64,000 nucleotides of DNA from Phenylobacterium sp. GTDB lineage: Bacteria; Pseudomonadota; Alphaproteobacteria; Caulobacterales; Caulobacteraceae. The DNA is taken from assembly GCF_016124325.1 (NCBI RefSeq), contig NZ_WGNY01000024.1, positions 1-64,000 on the forward strand. The letters run 5' to 3'. The notes beneath the pieces are model-generated. The model saw only the letters and a program-made list of their open reading frames with translations, did no database searches and was not told the DNA's origin. Position 1 is the first letter of the stretch. The number at the start of each line of letters is the position of its first letter. Shown piece by piece: positions 40,877-53,315 of the stretch. Position numbers and translations under genes: made by a program.

Positions 40877-41596
40877 TCAGGCGATGGTGGTGAACACCCC
40901 TTCGCCTTGTAGCACCTTCAAGAGGTTGCCCCGCTCGCGAATGTTGAACACCACGATCGGGATGTGGTTCTCGCGCATAAGGCTGACGGCCGAGGCGTCC
41001 ATCACCTTAAGATTCTGCGACAAGACCTCGTGATAGCTCAGAGTTTCGTAGCGCTTGGCGTCCGGGTCCTTCTTCGGGTCGGCGGTATAGACGCCGTCGA
41101 CGCTGGTGCCCTTGAACAGCGCCTCGCAGCCCATCTCGGCGGCCCGCAGCGCCGCGCCCGAGTCGGTCGTAAAGAACGGCGCGCCGACGCCGGCCGCAAA
41201 GATCACGACGCGACCTTTTTCCAGGTGGCGCAGCGCGCGGCGGCGGATGTAGGGCTCGCAGACCGCATCCATCGGGATCGCCGACTGCACGCGGGTGAAG
41301 ACGCCGATCTTCTCCAGCGCGGCCTGCAGGGCCAGCGCGTTCATCACCGTGGCCAGCATGCCCATGTAGTCGGCGCTGGCGCGCTCCATGCCCGCCTCGG
41401 CCAGGGCGGCGCCGCGGAAGATGTTACCGCCGCCGACCACCACGCAAACCTGGATGCCCTCCCGCGTGACCTGGGCGATCTCGTCGGCCACGGCCGCCAG
41501 GGTCACCGGATCGATGCCGAAACCGTCGCCGCCGACCCCCGCCTCCCCCGAAAGCTTCAGGAGGATGCGTTTGTAGCGCGGCTGTGCGTCGGGCAT
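40877..41596 (-). CDS. pyrH: Uridylate kinase
   Basis: Phosphorylates UMP to UDP; 239 aa amino-acid-kinase fold, a bacterial hexamer allosterically controlled by GTP and [24 protein letters not shown] and [11 protein letters not shown] form the phosphate and UMP sites. Downstream of tsf, but separated from it by a strong hairpin. Confidence 0.97.
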   Translation of the reverse strand: MPDAQPRYKRILLKLSGEAGVGGDGFGIDPVTLAAVADEIAQVTREGIQVCVVVGGGNIFRGAALAEAGMERASADYMGMLATVMNALALQAALEKIGVFTRVQSAIPMDAVCEPYIRRRALRHLEKGRVVIFAAGVGAPFFTTDSGAALRAAEMGCEALFKGTSVDGVYTADPKKDPDAKRYETLSYHEVLSQNLKVMDASAVSLMRENHIPIVVFNIRERGNLLKVLQGEGVFTTIA

Positions 41597-41635
41597 GGGC
41601 GTTCGAGCTCTCTTTGGCTGCGCTTAGATACAACA

Positions 41636-41670
41636 AGGGCGCGGCGCGCGTCGAACGCGCGTCGCGCCCT
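41636..41670 (-). terminator. Strong hairpin after tsf
   Basis: A 16-bp nearly perfect GC stem (arms 41636-41651 and 41655-41670, one mismatch) with a 3-nt loop, followed on the minus strand by TTGTTGT. It begins 16 nt past the tsf stop, so it is either an intrinsic terminator or a partial one, since pyrH and frr follow. Confidence 0.6.
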
Positions 41671-41685
41671 CAAGGTTTCGGCCGA

Positions 41686-42624
41686 TCAGGCCTGGCCGGT
41701 CATCGAGGCGACTTCGGCGGCGAAGTCGTCCGTCTTCTTCTCGACGCCCTCGCCGAGGGCGAAGCGCACGAAGCCCTTCAGCGTCACCGAAGAGCCCGCT
41801 TGCTTGGCGGTCTCGGCCACGAGCTGCTCGATCGTCTGATCGGGGTTCATGACGAAGGGCTGCTTCAGGAGGACGACTTCCTCCTGCCACTTGCGGATCC
41901 GGCCCTCGACCATCTTCTCGGCGATTTCGCGGGGCTTGCCCGATTCCATCGCGGTCTGGGTCTGGATCTCACGCTCCTTGGCCACGACCTCGGGGTCGAG
42001 TTCGTCGCTCGTCAGCGCCAGCGGCGGGGTCGGCGTGCCGGCCACGTGCAGAGCGATCCGGCGCGCCACCTCGGCCAGCGCGGCCTGGTCGCCCGCGCCT
42101 TCCAGCGCCACCAGCACCGCCAGCTTGGCGACGTCGTCGCCCTGCTTGTTGTGCAGGTAGAGCGCGACCGCGCCCTCGGCCACCGACAGCTTGGCCGAAC
42201 GGCGCAGCTGCATGTTCTCGCCGATCGTCGCGATCAGGTTGGTGATCGTGTCCTGGACCGTTTCGCCCTTGGCGGTCTTGGCGTTGCGGATCGCCTCGAC
42301 GTCGCCGTCGACGCTCAGCGCCACGTCGGCGAACTCACGCGCCGCCGCCTGGAACTGGTCGTTCTTGGCCACAAAGTCGGTTTCGGCGTTGAACTCGACC
42401 AGCACGCCGGTCTTGCCGTCGGCCGAGATCTTGCCGGCCACCAGCCCTTCGGCCGCGGCGCGGTCGGCCTTCTTGGCCGCCTTGGCCAGGCCCTTGGTCC
42501 GCAGCCAGTCGATCGACGCTTCCACGTCGCCGCCGTTTTCCTGCAGCGCCTTCTTGCAGTCCATCATGCCGGCGCCGGAACGTTCGCGCAGGTCTTTGAC
42601 CAGCGCAGCGGTGATTTCCGCCAT
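41686..42624 (-). CDS. tsf: Translation elongation factor Ts
   Basis: Guanine-nucleotide exchange factor for EF-Tu; 312 aa. The conserved [10 protein letters not shown] block and N-terminal [20 protein letters not shown] are intact. The rpsB-tsf pairing is nearly universal in bacteria. GGAGCTGACC before the ATG supplies the ribosome-binding site. Confidence 0.98.
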   Translation of the reverse strand: MAEITAALVKDLRERSGAGMMDCKKALQENGGDVEASIDWLRTKGLAKAAKKADRAAAEGLVAGKISADGKTGVLVEFNAETDFVAKNDQFQAAAREFADVALSVDGDVEAIRNAKTAKGETVQDTITNLIATIGENMQLRRSAKLSVAEGAVALYLHNKQGDDVAKLAVLVALEGAGDQAALAEVARRIALHVAGTPTPPLALTSDELDPEVVAKEREIQTQTAMESGKPREIAEKMVEGRIRKWQEEVVLLKQPFVMNPDQTIEQLVAETAKQAGSSVTLKGFVRFALGEGVEKKTDDFAAEVASMTGQA

Positions 42625-42654
42625 GGTCAGCTCCTCTTGGAATCTCTTGCATCG

Positions 42655-42684
42655 TGACGGACCCCGTATGAGGGCCCGCCGTCA
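42655..42684 (-). promoter_or_regulatory. Hairpin in the rpsB-tsf gap
   Basis: Outer arms TGACGG / CCGTCA (42655-42660, 42679-42684) enclose a short CCC/GGG stem. No U-run follows on the minus strand, so it is more likely an attenuator or processing site than a full terminator. Confidence 0.4.
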
Positions 42685-42720
42685 GGGTTTTGTGTCAGTC
42701 GGCCTATCGCGCGGAGGCGA

Positions 42721-43575
42721 TCAGCCGGCTTGTTCTTCCTGGTTGGCCGCGTCGGCGCCGGCTTCGGTCGTCTGGACCTCCGCGGCGGTGGTATCCGGCT
42801 CGGCGGCAGGCTCCGGCGCGAGTTCGCGCGCGAGCGCCGGTTCGACCGGAGCTTCCGAAGCCCCCAGGTCGACGCCCGCGGCCACTTGGCCGGCGGCCAG
42901 GCCGTCCAGGATCGAGTCGGCCATCAGGTCGCAGTAGAGCTGGATGGCGCGCGCCGCGTCATCGTTGCCCGGGATCGGATAGGTGATGCCGTCCGGGTTC
43001 GAATTGGTGTCGAGGATGGCGATGACCGGGATGTTGAGCTTGCGCGCTTCCTGGATCGCGATCGCTTCCTTGTTGGTGTCGATCACGAACATCAGGTCGG
43101 GGATGCCGCCCATGTCCTTGATGCCGCCCAGGGACAGCTCCAGCTTGTCGCGTTCGCGGGTCAGCTGCAGCAGCTCCTTCTTCGAACGGCCCTGGCCCTC
43201 GCCGGCAACCACGTTGTCCAGTTCGCGCAGGCGGGCGATCGAGCCCGACACGGTGCGCCAGTTGGTGAGCGTGCCGCCCAGCCAGCGGTGGTTCACGTAG
43301 TACTGCGCGCAGCGCTTCGCGGCCGTGGCGATCGGATCCGACGCCTGGCGCTTGGTGCCGACGAACAGGATGCGGCCGCCGCCCGCGGCGACTTCACGCA
43401 CCTTCACCAGGGCCTGGTGCAGCAGCGGAATCGACTGCGACAGGTCGATGATGTGGATGTTGGAACGCGAACCGAAGATGTACTTGTCCATCTTCGGGTT
43501 CCACCGGTGCGTCTGGTGGCCGAAGTGCGCGCCGGCTTCCAGCAGCTGGCGCATAGAAAAATCAGGCAGAGCCAT
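42721..43575 (-). CDS. rpsB: 30S ribosomal protein S2
   Basis: Small-subunit protein, 284 aa. Core motifs [20 protein letters not shown] and [19 protein letters not shown] are conserved. The C-terminal 45 residues (from about 240) are an acidic Ala/Glu/Pro/Thr tail ([20 protein letters not shown]) absent from E. coli S2. The start is the ATG before ALPDFSMRQ; the frame stays open upstream into the leader. Confidence 0.97.
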   Translation of the reverse strand: MALPDFSMRQLLEAGAHFGHQTHRWNPKMDKYIFGSRSNIHIIDLSQSIPLLHQALVKVREVAAGGGRILFVGTKRQASDPIATAAKRCAQYYVNHRWLGGTLTNWRTVSGSIARLRELDNVVAGEGQGRSKKELLQLTRERDKLELSLGGIKDMGGIPDLMFVIDTNKEAIAIQEARKLNIPVIAILDTNSNPDGITYPIPGNDDAARAIQLYCDLMADSILDGLAAGQVAAGVDLGASEAPVEPALARELAPEPAAEPDTTAAEVQTTEAGADAANQEEQAG

Positions 43576-43594
43576 CGTCTGTATCTCGTCTTTC

Positions 43595-43641
43595 TTCCGG
43601 TTGGACCGCCGCAGGCAAACCCTCCCGAAGGAGGACCGGAA
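43595..43641 (-). promoter_or_regulatory. Structured rpsB leader
   Basis: A 7-bp stem TTCCGGT / ACCGGAA (43595-43601, 43635-43641) contains a hairpin CCTCC-CGAA-GGAGG (43621-43634). It stops about 20 nt before the rpsB ATG. S2 autoregulates its operon in other bacteria through leader structure; this leader is a candidate, based only on the pairing. Confidence 0.5.
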
Positions 43642-43700
43642 CGGACAGGACGGGATGTCTCCCCGCCGAGCCGCACGCCCACGTGTGGATTGGAGCGGCG

Positions 43701-43729
43701 CATGTAGGCGCAAAGCGTCGGAAAATCAA
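43701..43729 (-). promoter_or_regulatory. rpsB-tsf promoter
   Basis: On the minus strand TTGATT (43724-43729), a 17-nt spacer, then TACATG (43701-43706). The extended -10 CCTACATG matches the GCTANAWC form of Caulobacter housekeeping promoters well. Confidence 0.6.
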
Positions 43730-43752
43730 GCGGCCGGCCCGAGCCGGCCGGC

Positions 43753-44067
43753 TCAGCGCTTCTTCTTCTCGCCTTCGGGGCCGAACACGCTGGTCCCGTA
43801 GGGCTTCAGCTTGGGGCCCGCCTGATAGGGCGCCTGCCCGGCCTTGTGCTCGTAGGTCGACGGCCCCTGGTAGGGCTTGAACGCCGGGGTTCCGGCCGGT
43901 TGCGACGGCGATGGCGGTCGCGCCGGAGTCGCGCCGGCCGGGGCCGGCGTCCCGTAGGCGCGCGCCCAGGACTTCGCCGTCGGCGAGCCCGCGCCATAGG
44001 TCTGGGCCGCCGCGCCGCCGCCGAGGGCCACGCTCAATGCGACAACAAGCGCCGATTGCCGGATCAT
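43753..44067 (-). CDS. Small Pro-rich exported protein of unknown function
   Basis: A 104-aa ORF with a Sec signal (about 1-20, MIRQSALVVALSVALGGG, cleaved after AAA) and a mature part rich in Pro, Ala, Gly, Lys and Tyr (TPAPAGATPARPPSPSQPAG). No domain is recognised. The ATG at 44067 has GGAAGG 9 nt upstream; an ATG two codons earlier is possible. A 14-bp palindrome GAGCCGGCCGGCTC overlaps its stop. It follows dnaE, 67 nt downstream. Confidence 0.6.
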   Translation of the reverse strand: MIRQSALVVALSVALGGGAAAQTYGAGSPTAKSWARAYGTPAPAGATPARPPSPSQPAGTPAFKPYQGPSTYEHKAGQAPYQAGPKLKPYGTSVFGPEGEKKKR

Positions 44068-44134
44068 CACCATCTGCCTTCCGGTTGCCGGCCCACTACG
44101 ACCGTCCCCAGGCGTGAAAATCAAGCGCCAAGGC

Positions 44135-47578
<3,444 letters not shown>

Positions 47579-47589
47579 TCGCACGGCGG

Positions 47590-47679
47590 TCAGCTCACGA
47601 GGCCGGCCACCGAACAGACCATCCAGACAAAACTCGCCACCGACACAAAGGCCAGCGATTCCCGGGCCAAGCGAACCAT
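47590..47679 (-). CDS. sidA: SidA-like SOS-induced cell-division inhibitor, 29 aa
   Basis: A 29-codon ORF encoding [11 protein letters not shown], then a hydrophobic single-pass segment (about 9-27) ending AGLVS. AAAGGA lies 9 nt before the ATG. In Caulobacter, SidA is a 29-aa inner-membrane protein, induced by LexA derepression, that blocks division through FtsW and FtsN. Length, topology, the paired LexA boxes upstream and the position before dnaE all agree. The name is by recognition of this pattern, not by alignment. The stop lies 11 nt before the dnaE ATG, so the two genes form one transcript. Confidence 0.8.
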   Translation of the reverse strand: MVRLARESLAFVSVASFVWMVCSVAGLVS

Positions 47680-47700
47680 CTACGGCGTCCTTTCTGTGGG

Positions 47701-47718
47701 GCGGCTGTGGACAGCCGC
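47701..47718 (-). repeat. Perfect hairpin in the sidA leader
   Basis: Arms GCGGCTGT / ACAGCCGC with a 2-nt loop lie between the LexA boxes and the sidA ribosome-binding site. The hairpin may shape mRNA stability or translation; no known motif is matched. Confidence 0.55.
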
Positions 47719-47724
47719 GAATGC

Positions 47725-47766
47725 GTTCCGTTTTCGTTCTTATTCCGGTTTTGTTCTCCTCGTCAA
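47725..47766 (-). promoter_or_regulatory. sidA: sidA-dnaE promoter with perfect and degenerate LexA boxes
   Basis: In plus-strand terms, GTTC-CGTTTTC-GTTC (47725-47739) is a perfect alphaproteobacterial LexA box. A second, ATTC-CGGTTTT-GTTC (47742-47756), has one mismatch. The -35 is TTGACG (47761-47766 on the minus strand) and the -10 region ATAAGA or AATAAG (47738-47744) overlaps the first box. LexA bound here would block the promoter. Confidence 0.75.
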
Positions 47767-47795
47767 GCGGGCCATTCCGAGGCAGCGTGCGGCCC

Positions 47796-48593
47796 ATGCC
47801 CCGGCCCGGCCCCGTCGAGAACACCGGCGACGAGTTCGCCGACCCCGATGTCGCGCGCGCTTACGTCCATCGGCCGCCCTATCCCGAGGCGCTCTACCTC
47901 CGCCTCGCCGAGATCGCCCCCCGACACGGCCACGCCGTGGACCTGGGCTGCGGCCCCGGAAAGTTGGCGACAGGACTGGCGGACACGTTCGACACCGTCA
48001 CCGCGATCGATCCTTCGGGGCCGATGATCTCCCTCGCCCAGGCGCTGGACGACGGAGGCCACCGGAACATCCGTTGGCTGCATGCGGCGGCCGAGGACGC
48101 GGACCTGACCCTGCCATTCGATCTGGCCGTGGGGGGCGCGAGCCTTCACTGGCTACGACACGACGTCGTCTTCCCGCGCATGCGCATTGGCGCCGGCCGC
48201 GACGGCCGCGTGGCGGCGGTCGGGGGCGACGGTCCCTCAGCCGCGCCCTGGCTTGGCGACTACGGGGCGCTGGTCAGGCGGTGGATCGAACAGTTGGGCT
48301 TCCAGTTCAACCACCCGGAGTTTGTCGCGCGGATGAACGCCCACGAGGCCTGGATCGACATCGAAGGCCGCGAGACGTTCACGCATGGCCATTGCATGCC
48401 CCTGGCCGACTTCATCGAAGGCGAGCACTCGCGCGCCACCTGGTCGCGCGCCAAGATGGGCATGGAGGCCGCCCGGGCCTTCGACGACGACCTGCGTCGA
48501 ATGCTGGAGCCTCATTCCGTCGACGGCATGCTCGCCTTCGACGTGACCACCCATCTCATGTGGGGCCGGCCGCGGGCTACGCCGCGAGCCTGA
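47796..48593 (+). CDS. Class I SAM-dependent methyltransferase
   Basis: A 265-aa Methyltransf_11-type protein. Motif [17 protein letters not shown] binds S-adenosylmethionine; AIDPSGPMI is motif [14 protein letters not shown] is the post-I region. Acceptor unknown. The frame opens upstream at 47721, but [20 protein letters not shown] is the likely N-terminus. It is divergent from sidA-dnaE; its last 17 bases overlap the convergent MDR gene. Confidence 0.82.
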   Translation: MPRPGPVENTGDEFADPDVARAYVHRPPYPEALYLRLAEIAPRHGHAVDLGCGPGKLATGLADTFDTVTAIDPSGPMISLAQALDDGGHRNIRWLHAAAEDADLTLPFDLAVGGASLHWLRHDVVFPRMRIGAGRDGRVAAVGGDGPSAAPWLGDYGALVRRWIEQLGFQFNHPEFVARMNAHEAWIDIEGRETFTHGHCMPLADFIEGEHSRATWSRAKMGMEAARAFDDDLRRMLEPHSVDGMLAFDVTTHLMWGRPRATPRA

Positions 48594-49560
48594 CCAGCAT
48601 CTTCCCGGAGTTCTTGCCCTGCATCAGGCCGATCAGGGCCGCGGGCGCGGCGGCGATCCCCTCCATGATCGTCTCCTGGTACTTGACCTTCCCGTCGCGG
48701 AGCCAGCCGGCCATGTCGCGCTGGAAGTCGCCGTAGAGGTGCATGAAGTCGGTGGCCACGAAGCCCCTCAGCATCACCCGCGCATAGATGATGTTCGACA
48801 GGTTCGACACCGGCGAGTGGCCGGAATTGTAGCCCGAGATGAAGCCGCACACCGGGATGCGCCCCAGCGTGTTCATGCGCCGCAGCGCCGCCTCCAGGTG
48901 GTCGCCGCCGACGTTGTCGAAATAGACGTCCAGGCCCTTGGGCGTCGCGGCCTCCAGCGCCTTGCGGATCGGCTGGGCCTTGTAGTCGATCACCGCATCC
49001 AGCCCGACCTCGTCGCGCAGCCAGGCGGCCTTGTCCTCGGAGCCCGTCGAGCCCACCACGTAGCAGCCCTTGATCTTGGCGATCTGGGCGGCCACCGAGC
49101 CCACGGCGCCCGCCGCGGTGGAGACGAACACCTGCTCGCCGTCCTTCAGCTGGCCGATATGCAGCAGGCCGCCGTAGGCAGTGAATCCGGTGCCGCCGAG
49201 CGCGTGCATGTGGACGGTCAAGGGCAGGCCGTCGGCAGGAGAGAGCCGGGTCAGGCCCTTGCCGTCCGAGACGAAGAATTCCCGGAAGCCCATCCGGTTC
49301 GAGACGAGGTCGCCGACGGCGAAGTCGGGATGCTTCGACTGGACCACCCGGCCCAGCGCCCCGCCCGTCATCGCCTCGTTCAGGGCCTGGCCGGCGGTGA
49401 GCCTCGGCCGCATCGCCGGATCGACCGACATGTAGAGGTTCTCGACCAGCACCTGGCCGTCGCCAGCGTCCGGGACCTGCGTCTCGACCAGCTGGAAGTT
49501 GTCGGGCGTCGGCATTCCGTCCGGACGCGCGACAAGATGAATTTCCCGGCTGACGGGCAT
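48577..49560 (-). CDS. MDR-family NADP-dependent oxidoreductase
   Basis: A 327-aa zinc-free medium-chain reductase of the leukotriene-B4 12-hydroxydehydrogenase/CurA subgroup: NADPH-binding VFVSTAAGAVGSVAAQIAKIKG, YFDNVGGDHLEAALRRMN, and the DPAMRPRL block near the N-terminus. Members reduce C=C bonds of enones and prostaglandin-like substrates; the natural substrate is unknown. Confidence 0.88.
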   Translation of the reverse strand: MPVSREIHLVARPDGMPTPDNFQLVETQVPDAGDGQVLVENLYMSVDPAMRPRLTAGQALNEAMTGGALGRVVQSKHPDFAVGDLVSNRMGFREFFVSDGKGLTRLSPADGLPLTVHMHALGGTGFTAYGGLLHIGQLKDGEQVFVSTAAGAVGSVAAQIAKIKGCYVVGSTGSEDKAAWLRDEVGLDAVIDYKAQPIRKALEAATPKGLDVYFDNVGGDHLEAALRRMNTLGRIPVCGFISGYNSGHSPVSNLSNIIYARVMLRGFVATDFMHLYGDFQRDMAGWLRDGKVKYQETIMEGIAAAPAALIGLMQGKNSGKMLVRLAA

Positions 49561-49670
49561 GATGCCTCCCCTACTGTTCTCGTTGGCCGCGCGGCTGGCG
49601 CCGGCGCGCGGGGCGAAGGCTATCGGAGGCGTCCGCCGCCGTCACGCCGGCATGGGGCAGTCCCGGTGGC

Positions 49671-50360
49671 CTACTCGGGCGTCCAGGGTTCGAGACCGCC
49701 GTCCTTCAGCGCCAGCACCCGATCCATATGGCGGGCGAGCTCGAAGTTGTGGGTGGCGACCAGGGCGGCGACGCCCTGGCTGCGCGCCAGGGCATAGAGG
49801 CTGTCGAACACGGCGCCTGAGGTCTGCGGGTCCAAGTTGCCCGTCGGCTCGTCGGCCAGCAGCAGGCGCGGCGAATTAGCCAGGGCGCGCGCCACGGCCA
49901 CCCGCTGCTGCTCGCCGCCCGAGAGCTGGGCCGGCTGGTGATGCGTGCGGTCCTTGAGGCCCAGTTCGCCCAGCAGGTCGCGGGCGCGCGCCTCGGCGGC
50001 CTTGCGGGAGGCGCCGGCGATCATCAGCGGGATCGCCACGTTGTCGAGGGCCGAGAACTCGGGCAGCAGGTGGTGGAACTGGTAGACGAAGCCGATCTTC
50101 GCCAGCCGCACGCGGGTGCGTTCGCGCTCGGGCAGGCCGGAGCAGTCGGTCCCGAGGATCGAGATGCGCCCGGCGTTCGGATGCTCCAGCAGGCCCGCGG
50201 CGTGCAGCAGGCTCGACTTGCCCGATCCCGAGGGGCCGACCAAACCCACGATCTCGCCGGGGTTCAGCGTCAGGTCGACGCCCTTCAGCACGGTCAGCGC
50301 GCCGGCCGCGGTGACGTAGGTGCGCTCCAGGCCCCGGATCGCGAGGACGGGCTCACTCAT
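49671..50360 (-). CDS. lolD: Lipoprotein-releasing ABC transporter ATPase LolD
   Basis: ATPase of the Lol lipoprotein export complex, 229 aa. Walker [15 protein letters not shown], signature [15 protein letters not shown], Walker [13 protein letters not shown]. The ATG overlaps the lolF stop by 8 nt (ATGAGTGA), so the two are coupled. Confidence 0.95.
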   Translation of the reverse strand: MSEPVLAIRGLERTYVTAAGALTVLKGVDLTLNPGEIVGLVGPSGSGKSSLLHAAGLLEHPNAGRISILGTDCSGLPERERTRVRLAKIGFVYQFHHLLPEFSALDNVAIPLMIAGASRKAAEARARDLLGELGLKDRTHHQPAQLSGGEQQRVAVARALANSPRLLLADEPTGNLDPQTSGAVFDSLYALARSQGVAALVATHNFELARHMDRVLALKDGGLEPWTPE

Positions 50361-51648
50361 AGCGCAGCGCCTCGACCGGATCGACGCGCGAGGCCTGCCA
50401 GGCCGGCAGGAGCGTCGCGGCGAAACTCATCCCCAGCGACCAGGCCAGGATGCCGGCCACCTCCACCCAGTCGATCTTCGCCGGGATGTGGGACAGGTAG
50501 TAGACGTCGGACGAGAACACCGCCTGGCCCGTCACCCACTCCACAAGGTCCTGGATGGGGCTGATGTAGATGCAGAACAGTGCGCCCAGGATCAGGCCGG
50601 TGAGCGTGCCCAGCGCGCCCACGCTGGCGCCCGCCATGAAGAAGATGCGCATGATCGCGCCCTGCCCGGCCCCGATGGTGCGCAGGATGGCGATGTCGCG
50701 GCCCTTGTTCTTCACGAGCATGACGAGGCCCGAGATCACGTTGAGCGCGGCGATCACCACCAGGAGCATGAGGATCAGTCGCATGACGTTGCGCTCGACC
50801 TTCAGGGCGCCCCAGAAGGAGGCGTCGCGCTGCGTCCAGTCGGTGACGAGGGCGGCGGGCCCTGCGGCCTTGGCGATAGCGGCCCTCATGGCCGGGGCCC
50901 GGTCGGGATCCTTCACCCGCACCTCGATGGCGTCGGCGGTGTCCTCCCGCCCGAAGAAGAGCTGGGCCTGAGCTAGGGGCATGTAGATGTAGGCCTGGTC
51001 GTACTGGCTCATCCCCACCGAGAAGGTGGCTCCGACCGTGTAGGCCTTCTGCAGCGGCGTGCCGCCGAAAGCCGTTGCGCCGCCGGAGGGGGAGATCAGG
51101 GTGATGACGTCGCCGACGCGGAGACCGAGGGACTCCGCCAGCCGTTGTCCGACCACCACGGTGTCGCCGCCGTACTCGCCCACGCCATAGCCCTTGAGGT
51201 CGCCCGCCGACACGTTGTCGGCCACCAGGGGCGTGCCCTTCAGGTCCGCCGGACTGATCCCGCGCACGATGGCGCCCGTGATCTGGCTAGGGCCGATCGC
51301 GATGGCCTGGGCCTCGATGATCGGCGCGGCCTGGATGACGCCCGGAACCTTCAGGATGCGCTTGGCGGCGAGGTCGCGCTCCGGCCCGTCCAGCACGCCG
51401 CCCGAGACGAAGATGTGGCCCTGGAATCCAAGGATCCGGCCGAGCAGTTCGGTGCGGAAGCCGTTCATCACCGACATGACGATGATCAGTACGGCGACCG
51501 CGAGCGCGATGCCGACATAGGCGATGGCGGCGATCAGGGCGACCCAGCCCTCGCTGCGCTTGGGCCGCAGGTAGCGGATGGCGAGCATCCGCTCCCAGAG
51601 ACCGAAGGGCGGCGCGCGGCGGCCGGTGACGGCTTGCGCCTCGCTCAC
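50353..51648 (-). CDS. lolC: Lipoprotein-releasing ABC permease (LolC/LolE, LolF type)
   Basis: A 431-aa inner-membrane permease: one segment near the N-terminus (about 37-57), a periplasmic MacB-like domain (about 60-280), and three segments toward the C-terminus. Only one permease gene lies next to lolD, consistent with the single LolF form used by many alphaproteobacteria in place of LolC plus LolE. GTG start overlaps the proS stop (GTGA). Confidence 0.92.
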   Translation of the reverse strand: MSEAQAVTGRRAPPFGLWERMLAIRYLRPKRSEGWVALIAAIAYVGIALAVAVLIIVMSVMNGFRTELLGRILGFQGHIFVSGGVLDGPERDLAAKRILKVPGVIQAAPIIEAQAIAIGPSQITGAIVRGISPADLKGTPLVADNVSAGDLKGYGVGEYGGDTVVVGQRLAESLGLRVGDVITLISPSGGATAFGGTPLQKAYTVGATFSVGMSQYDQAYIYMPLAQAQLFFGREDTADAIEVRVKDPDRAPAMRAAIAKAAGPAALVTDWTQRDASFWGALKVERNVMRLILMLLVVIAALNVISGLVMLVKNKGRDIAILRTIGAGQGAIMRIFFMAGASVGALGTLTGLILGALFCIYISPIQDLVEWVTGQAVFSSDVYYLSHIPAKIDWVEVAGILAWSLGMSFAATLLPAWQASRVDPVEALRYE

Positions 51649-52961
51649 CCGGCGATGGCCTTGAGCGCGGCCTCGAGCGGCACGGTCTGGCGCTCGCCGC
51701 CGGCGCGGCGTTTCAGCTCCACCACGCCGTCGGCCACGCCCTTGGGCCCGACGATGACCTGCCAGGGGATGCCCACGAGATCGGTGGCGGCGAACTTGGC
51801 GCCCGGACGGTCGTCGCGGTCGTCGTACAGCGGATCCAGGCCTAGCTCGCCCAGCGCCCGGTAGGCCTTCTCCGAGACCTCATCGCAGCCGGCGTCGCCG
51901 GGCCGCAGGTTGAGCACCGCCGCGCCGAAGGGCGCCACGCTGTCGGGCCAGATGATGCCGGCGTCGTCGTGGCTGGCCTCGATGATCGCGCCGGCCAGGC
52001 GCGAGACGCCCACGCCGTACGAGCCCATCTGCACGGGCCCATCCTTGCCGTCAGGGCCCGTCACATTTGCCTTCATCGGCCTCGAGTACTTCTCGCCAAA
52101 ATAGAAGATGTGGCCGACCTCAATGCCTCGGGCCGTCATCCGCTTGTCCTCGGGCATCGCCTCGAAGCGGGCCGCGTCGTGCATCTCGTCCGAGGCCGCG
52201 TAGAGGCTGGTGCGGCGCGACACCTCGGGCTCCAGGTCGCCCTCCCAGTCGATGTCGGGACCGGGCGCGCCCATCTCCACGAGGTCGCGGTGAGCGAACA
52301 CCTGGCTCTCGCCGGTGTCGGCCAGGATCATGAACTCGTGGCTCATGTCGCCGCCGATGGGGCCGGGATCGGCCTTCACGGGGATCGCCTTGAGGCCCAG
52401 CCGCGCATAGACGTTGAGGTAGGCCAGGAACATCCGGTTGTACGAGCGGCGCGCGCCAGCCTCGTCGACGTCGAACGAATAGGCGTCCTTCATCAGGAAC
52501 TCGCGCCCGCGCATGACCCCGAAGCGGGGGCGGCGCTCGTCGCGGAACTTCCACTGGATGTTGTAAAGATTCTTCGGCAAGTCCTTGTACGACTTGACGT
52601 AGCTACGGAAGATGTCGGTCACGACCTCCTCCGCCGTGGGACCGTACAGGAGGTCGCGCTTGTGGCGGTCGGTGATGCGCAGCATCTCCTCGCCGTAGTC
52701 GTCGTACCGGCCGCTCTCGCGCCACAGGTCGGCGAGTTGCAGCGTGGGCATCAGGATCTCGACCGCGCCGGCGCGGTTCATCTCCTCGCGCACGATCTGC
52801 TCGATCTTCTTCAGCACCTTCAGGCCCAGCGGCAGCCAGGCGTAGATCCCCGCGGCCTCCTGGCGGATCAGGCCGGCGCGCAGCATGAGCTGGTGCGACA
52901 CGATCTGCGCGTCGGCGGGCGCCTCGCGAAGCGTGGGCATGAAGTATCGCGAAAGGCGCAT
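51645..52961 (-). CDS. proS: Prolyl-tRNA synthetase (short, alphaproteobacterial type)
   Basis: Class II aminoacyl-tRNA synthetase, 438 aa. Motif 2 [25 protein letters not shown] and motif 3 [14 protein letters not shown] are present. The roughly 180-residue INS editing domain found between motifs 2 and 3 in E. coli ProS is missing, as in several alphaproteobacteria; mischarged Ala-tRNA-Pro would need a separate editing protein. The start at 52961 ([13 protein letters not shown]) is the family start. Confidence 0.96.
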   Translation of the reverse strand: MRLSRYFMPTLREAPADAQIVSHQLMLRAGLIRQEAAGIYAWLPLGLKVLKKIEQIVREEMNRAGAVEILMPTLQLADLWRESGRYDDYGEEMLRITDRHKRDLLYGPTAEEVVTDIFRSYVKSYKDLPKNLYNIQWKFRDERRPRFGVMRGREFLMKDAYSFDVDEAGARRSYNRMFLAYLNVYARLGLKAIPVKADPGPIGGDMSHEFMILADTGESQVFAHRDLVEMGAPGPDIDWEGDLEPEVSRRTSLYAASDEMHDAARFEAMPEDKRMTARGIEVGHIFYFGEKYSRPMKANVTGPDGKDGPVQMGSYGVGVSRLAGAIIEASHDDAGIIWPDSVAPFGAAVLNLRPGDAGCDEVSEKAYRALGELGLDPLYDDRDDRPGAKFAATDLVGIPWQVIVGPKGVADGVVELKRRAGGERQTVPLEAALKAIAG

Positions 52962-53051
52962 AGGGATTCCGTCAGTGGTGGCGAAGGCGCCCTGATACCC
53001 TTGGCGCGAGAACCTTGGCAACGATGAGGCGCGGGCGCCGGTTCCCGGAGC

Positions 53052-53315
53052 CTACTGCGGGCCGCCCGGCACCTGCGGCAGCGGCACCCAGCCCAGGAAC
53101 ACCACCAGCCAGATCACCGCGAAGATGATCGCCGACACCCAGGTGGTGGTGATGAACTTTCGCTTGAGCTTCGGGTCCACCGGCGCGCCGGGATCGCCGC
53201 CGTCGCCCTTGTCGATGCCGGCCTCGGCATGGCTGACCACGCCGATCGGCAGGACGGCGAACAGCACGGTCCACCAGACGACGAAATAGACCGCGATCGA
53301 CGTGCCGATACCCAT
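53052..53315 (-). CDS. DUF1467-family small membrane protein
   Basis: An 87-aa protein with two membrane segments (about 4-27 and 58-76) joined by a polar loop (SHAEAGIDKGDGGDPGAPVD). DUF1467 proteins occur next to proS and the methylmalonyl-CoA epimerase gene in alphaproteobacteria; function unknown. The ATG shares one base with the epimerase stop (TGATG). Confidence 0.85.
   Translation of the reverse strand: MGIGTSIAVYFVVWWTVLFAVLPIGVVSHAEAGIDKGDGGDPGAPVDPKLKRKFITTTWVSAIIFAVIWLVVFLGWVPLPQVPGGPQ

Noticed and set aside
41424..41636. Short minus-strand frame overlapping the pyrH start
   Set aside because: Out of frame with pyrH, Arg/Gly-rich and without a ribosome-binding site or domain.
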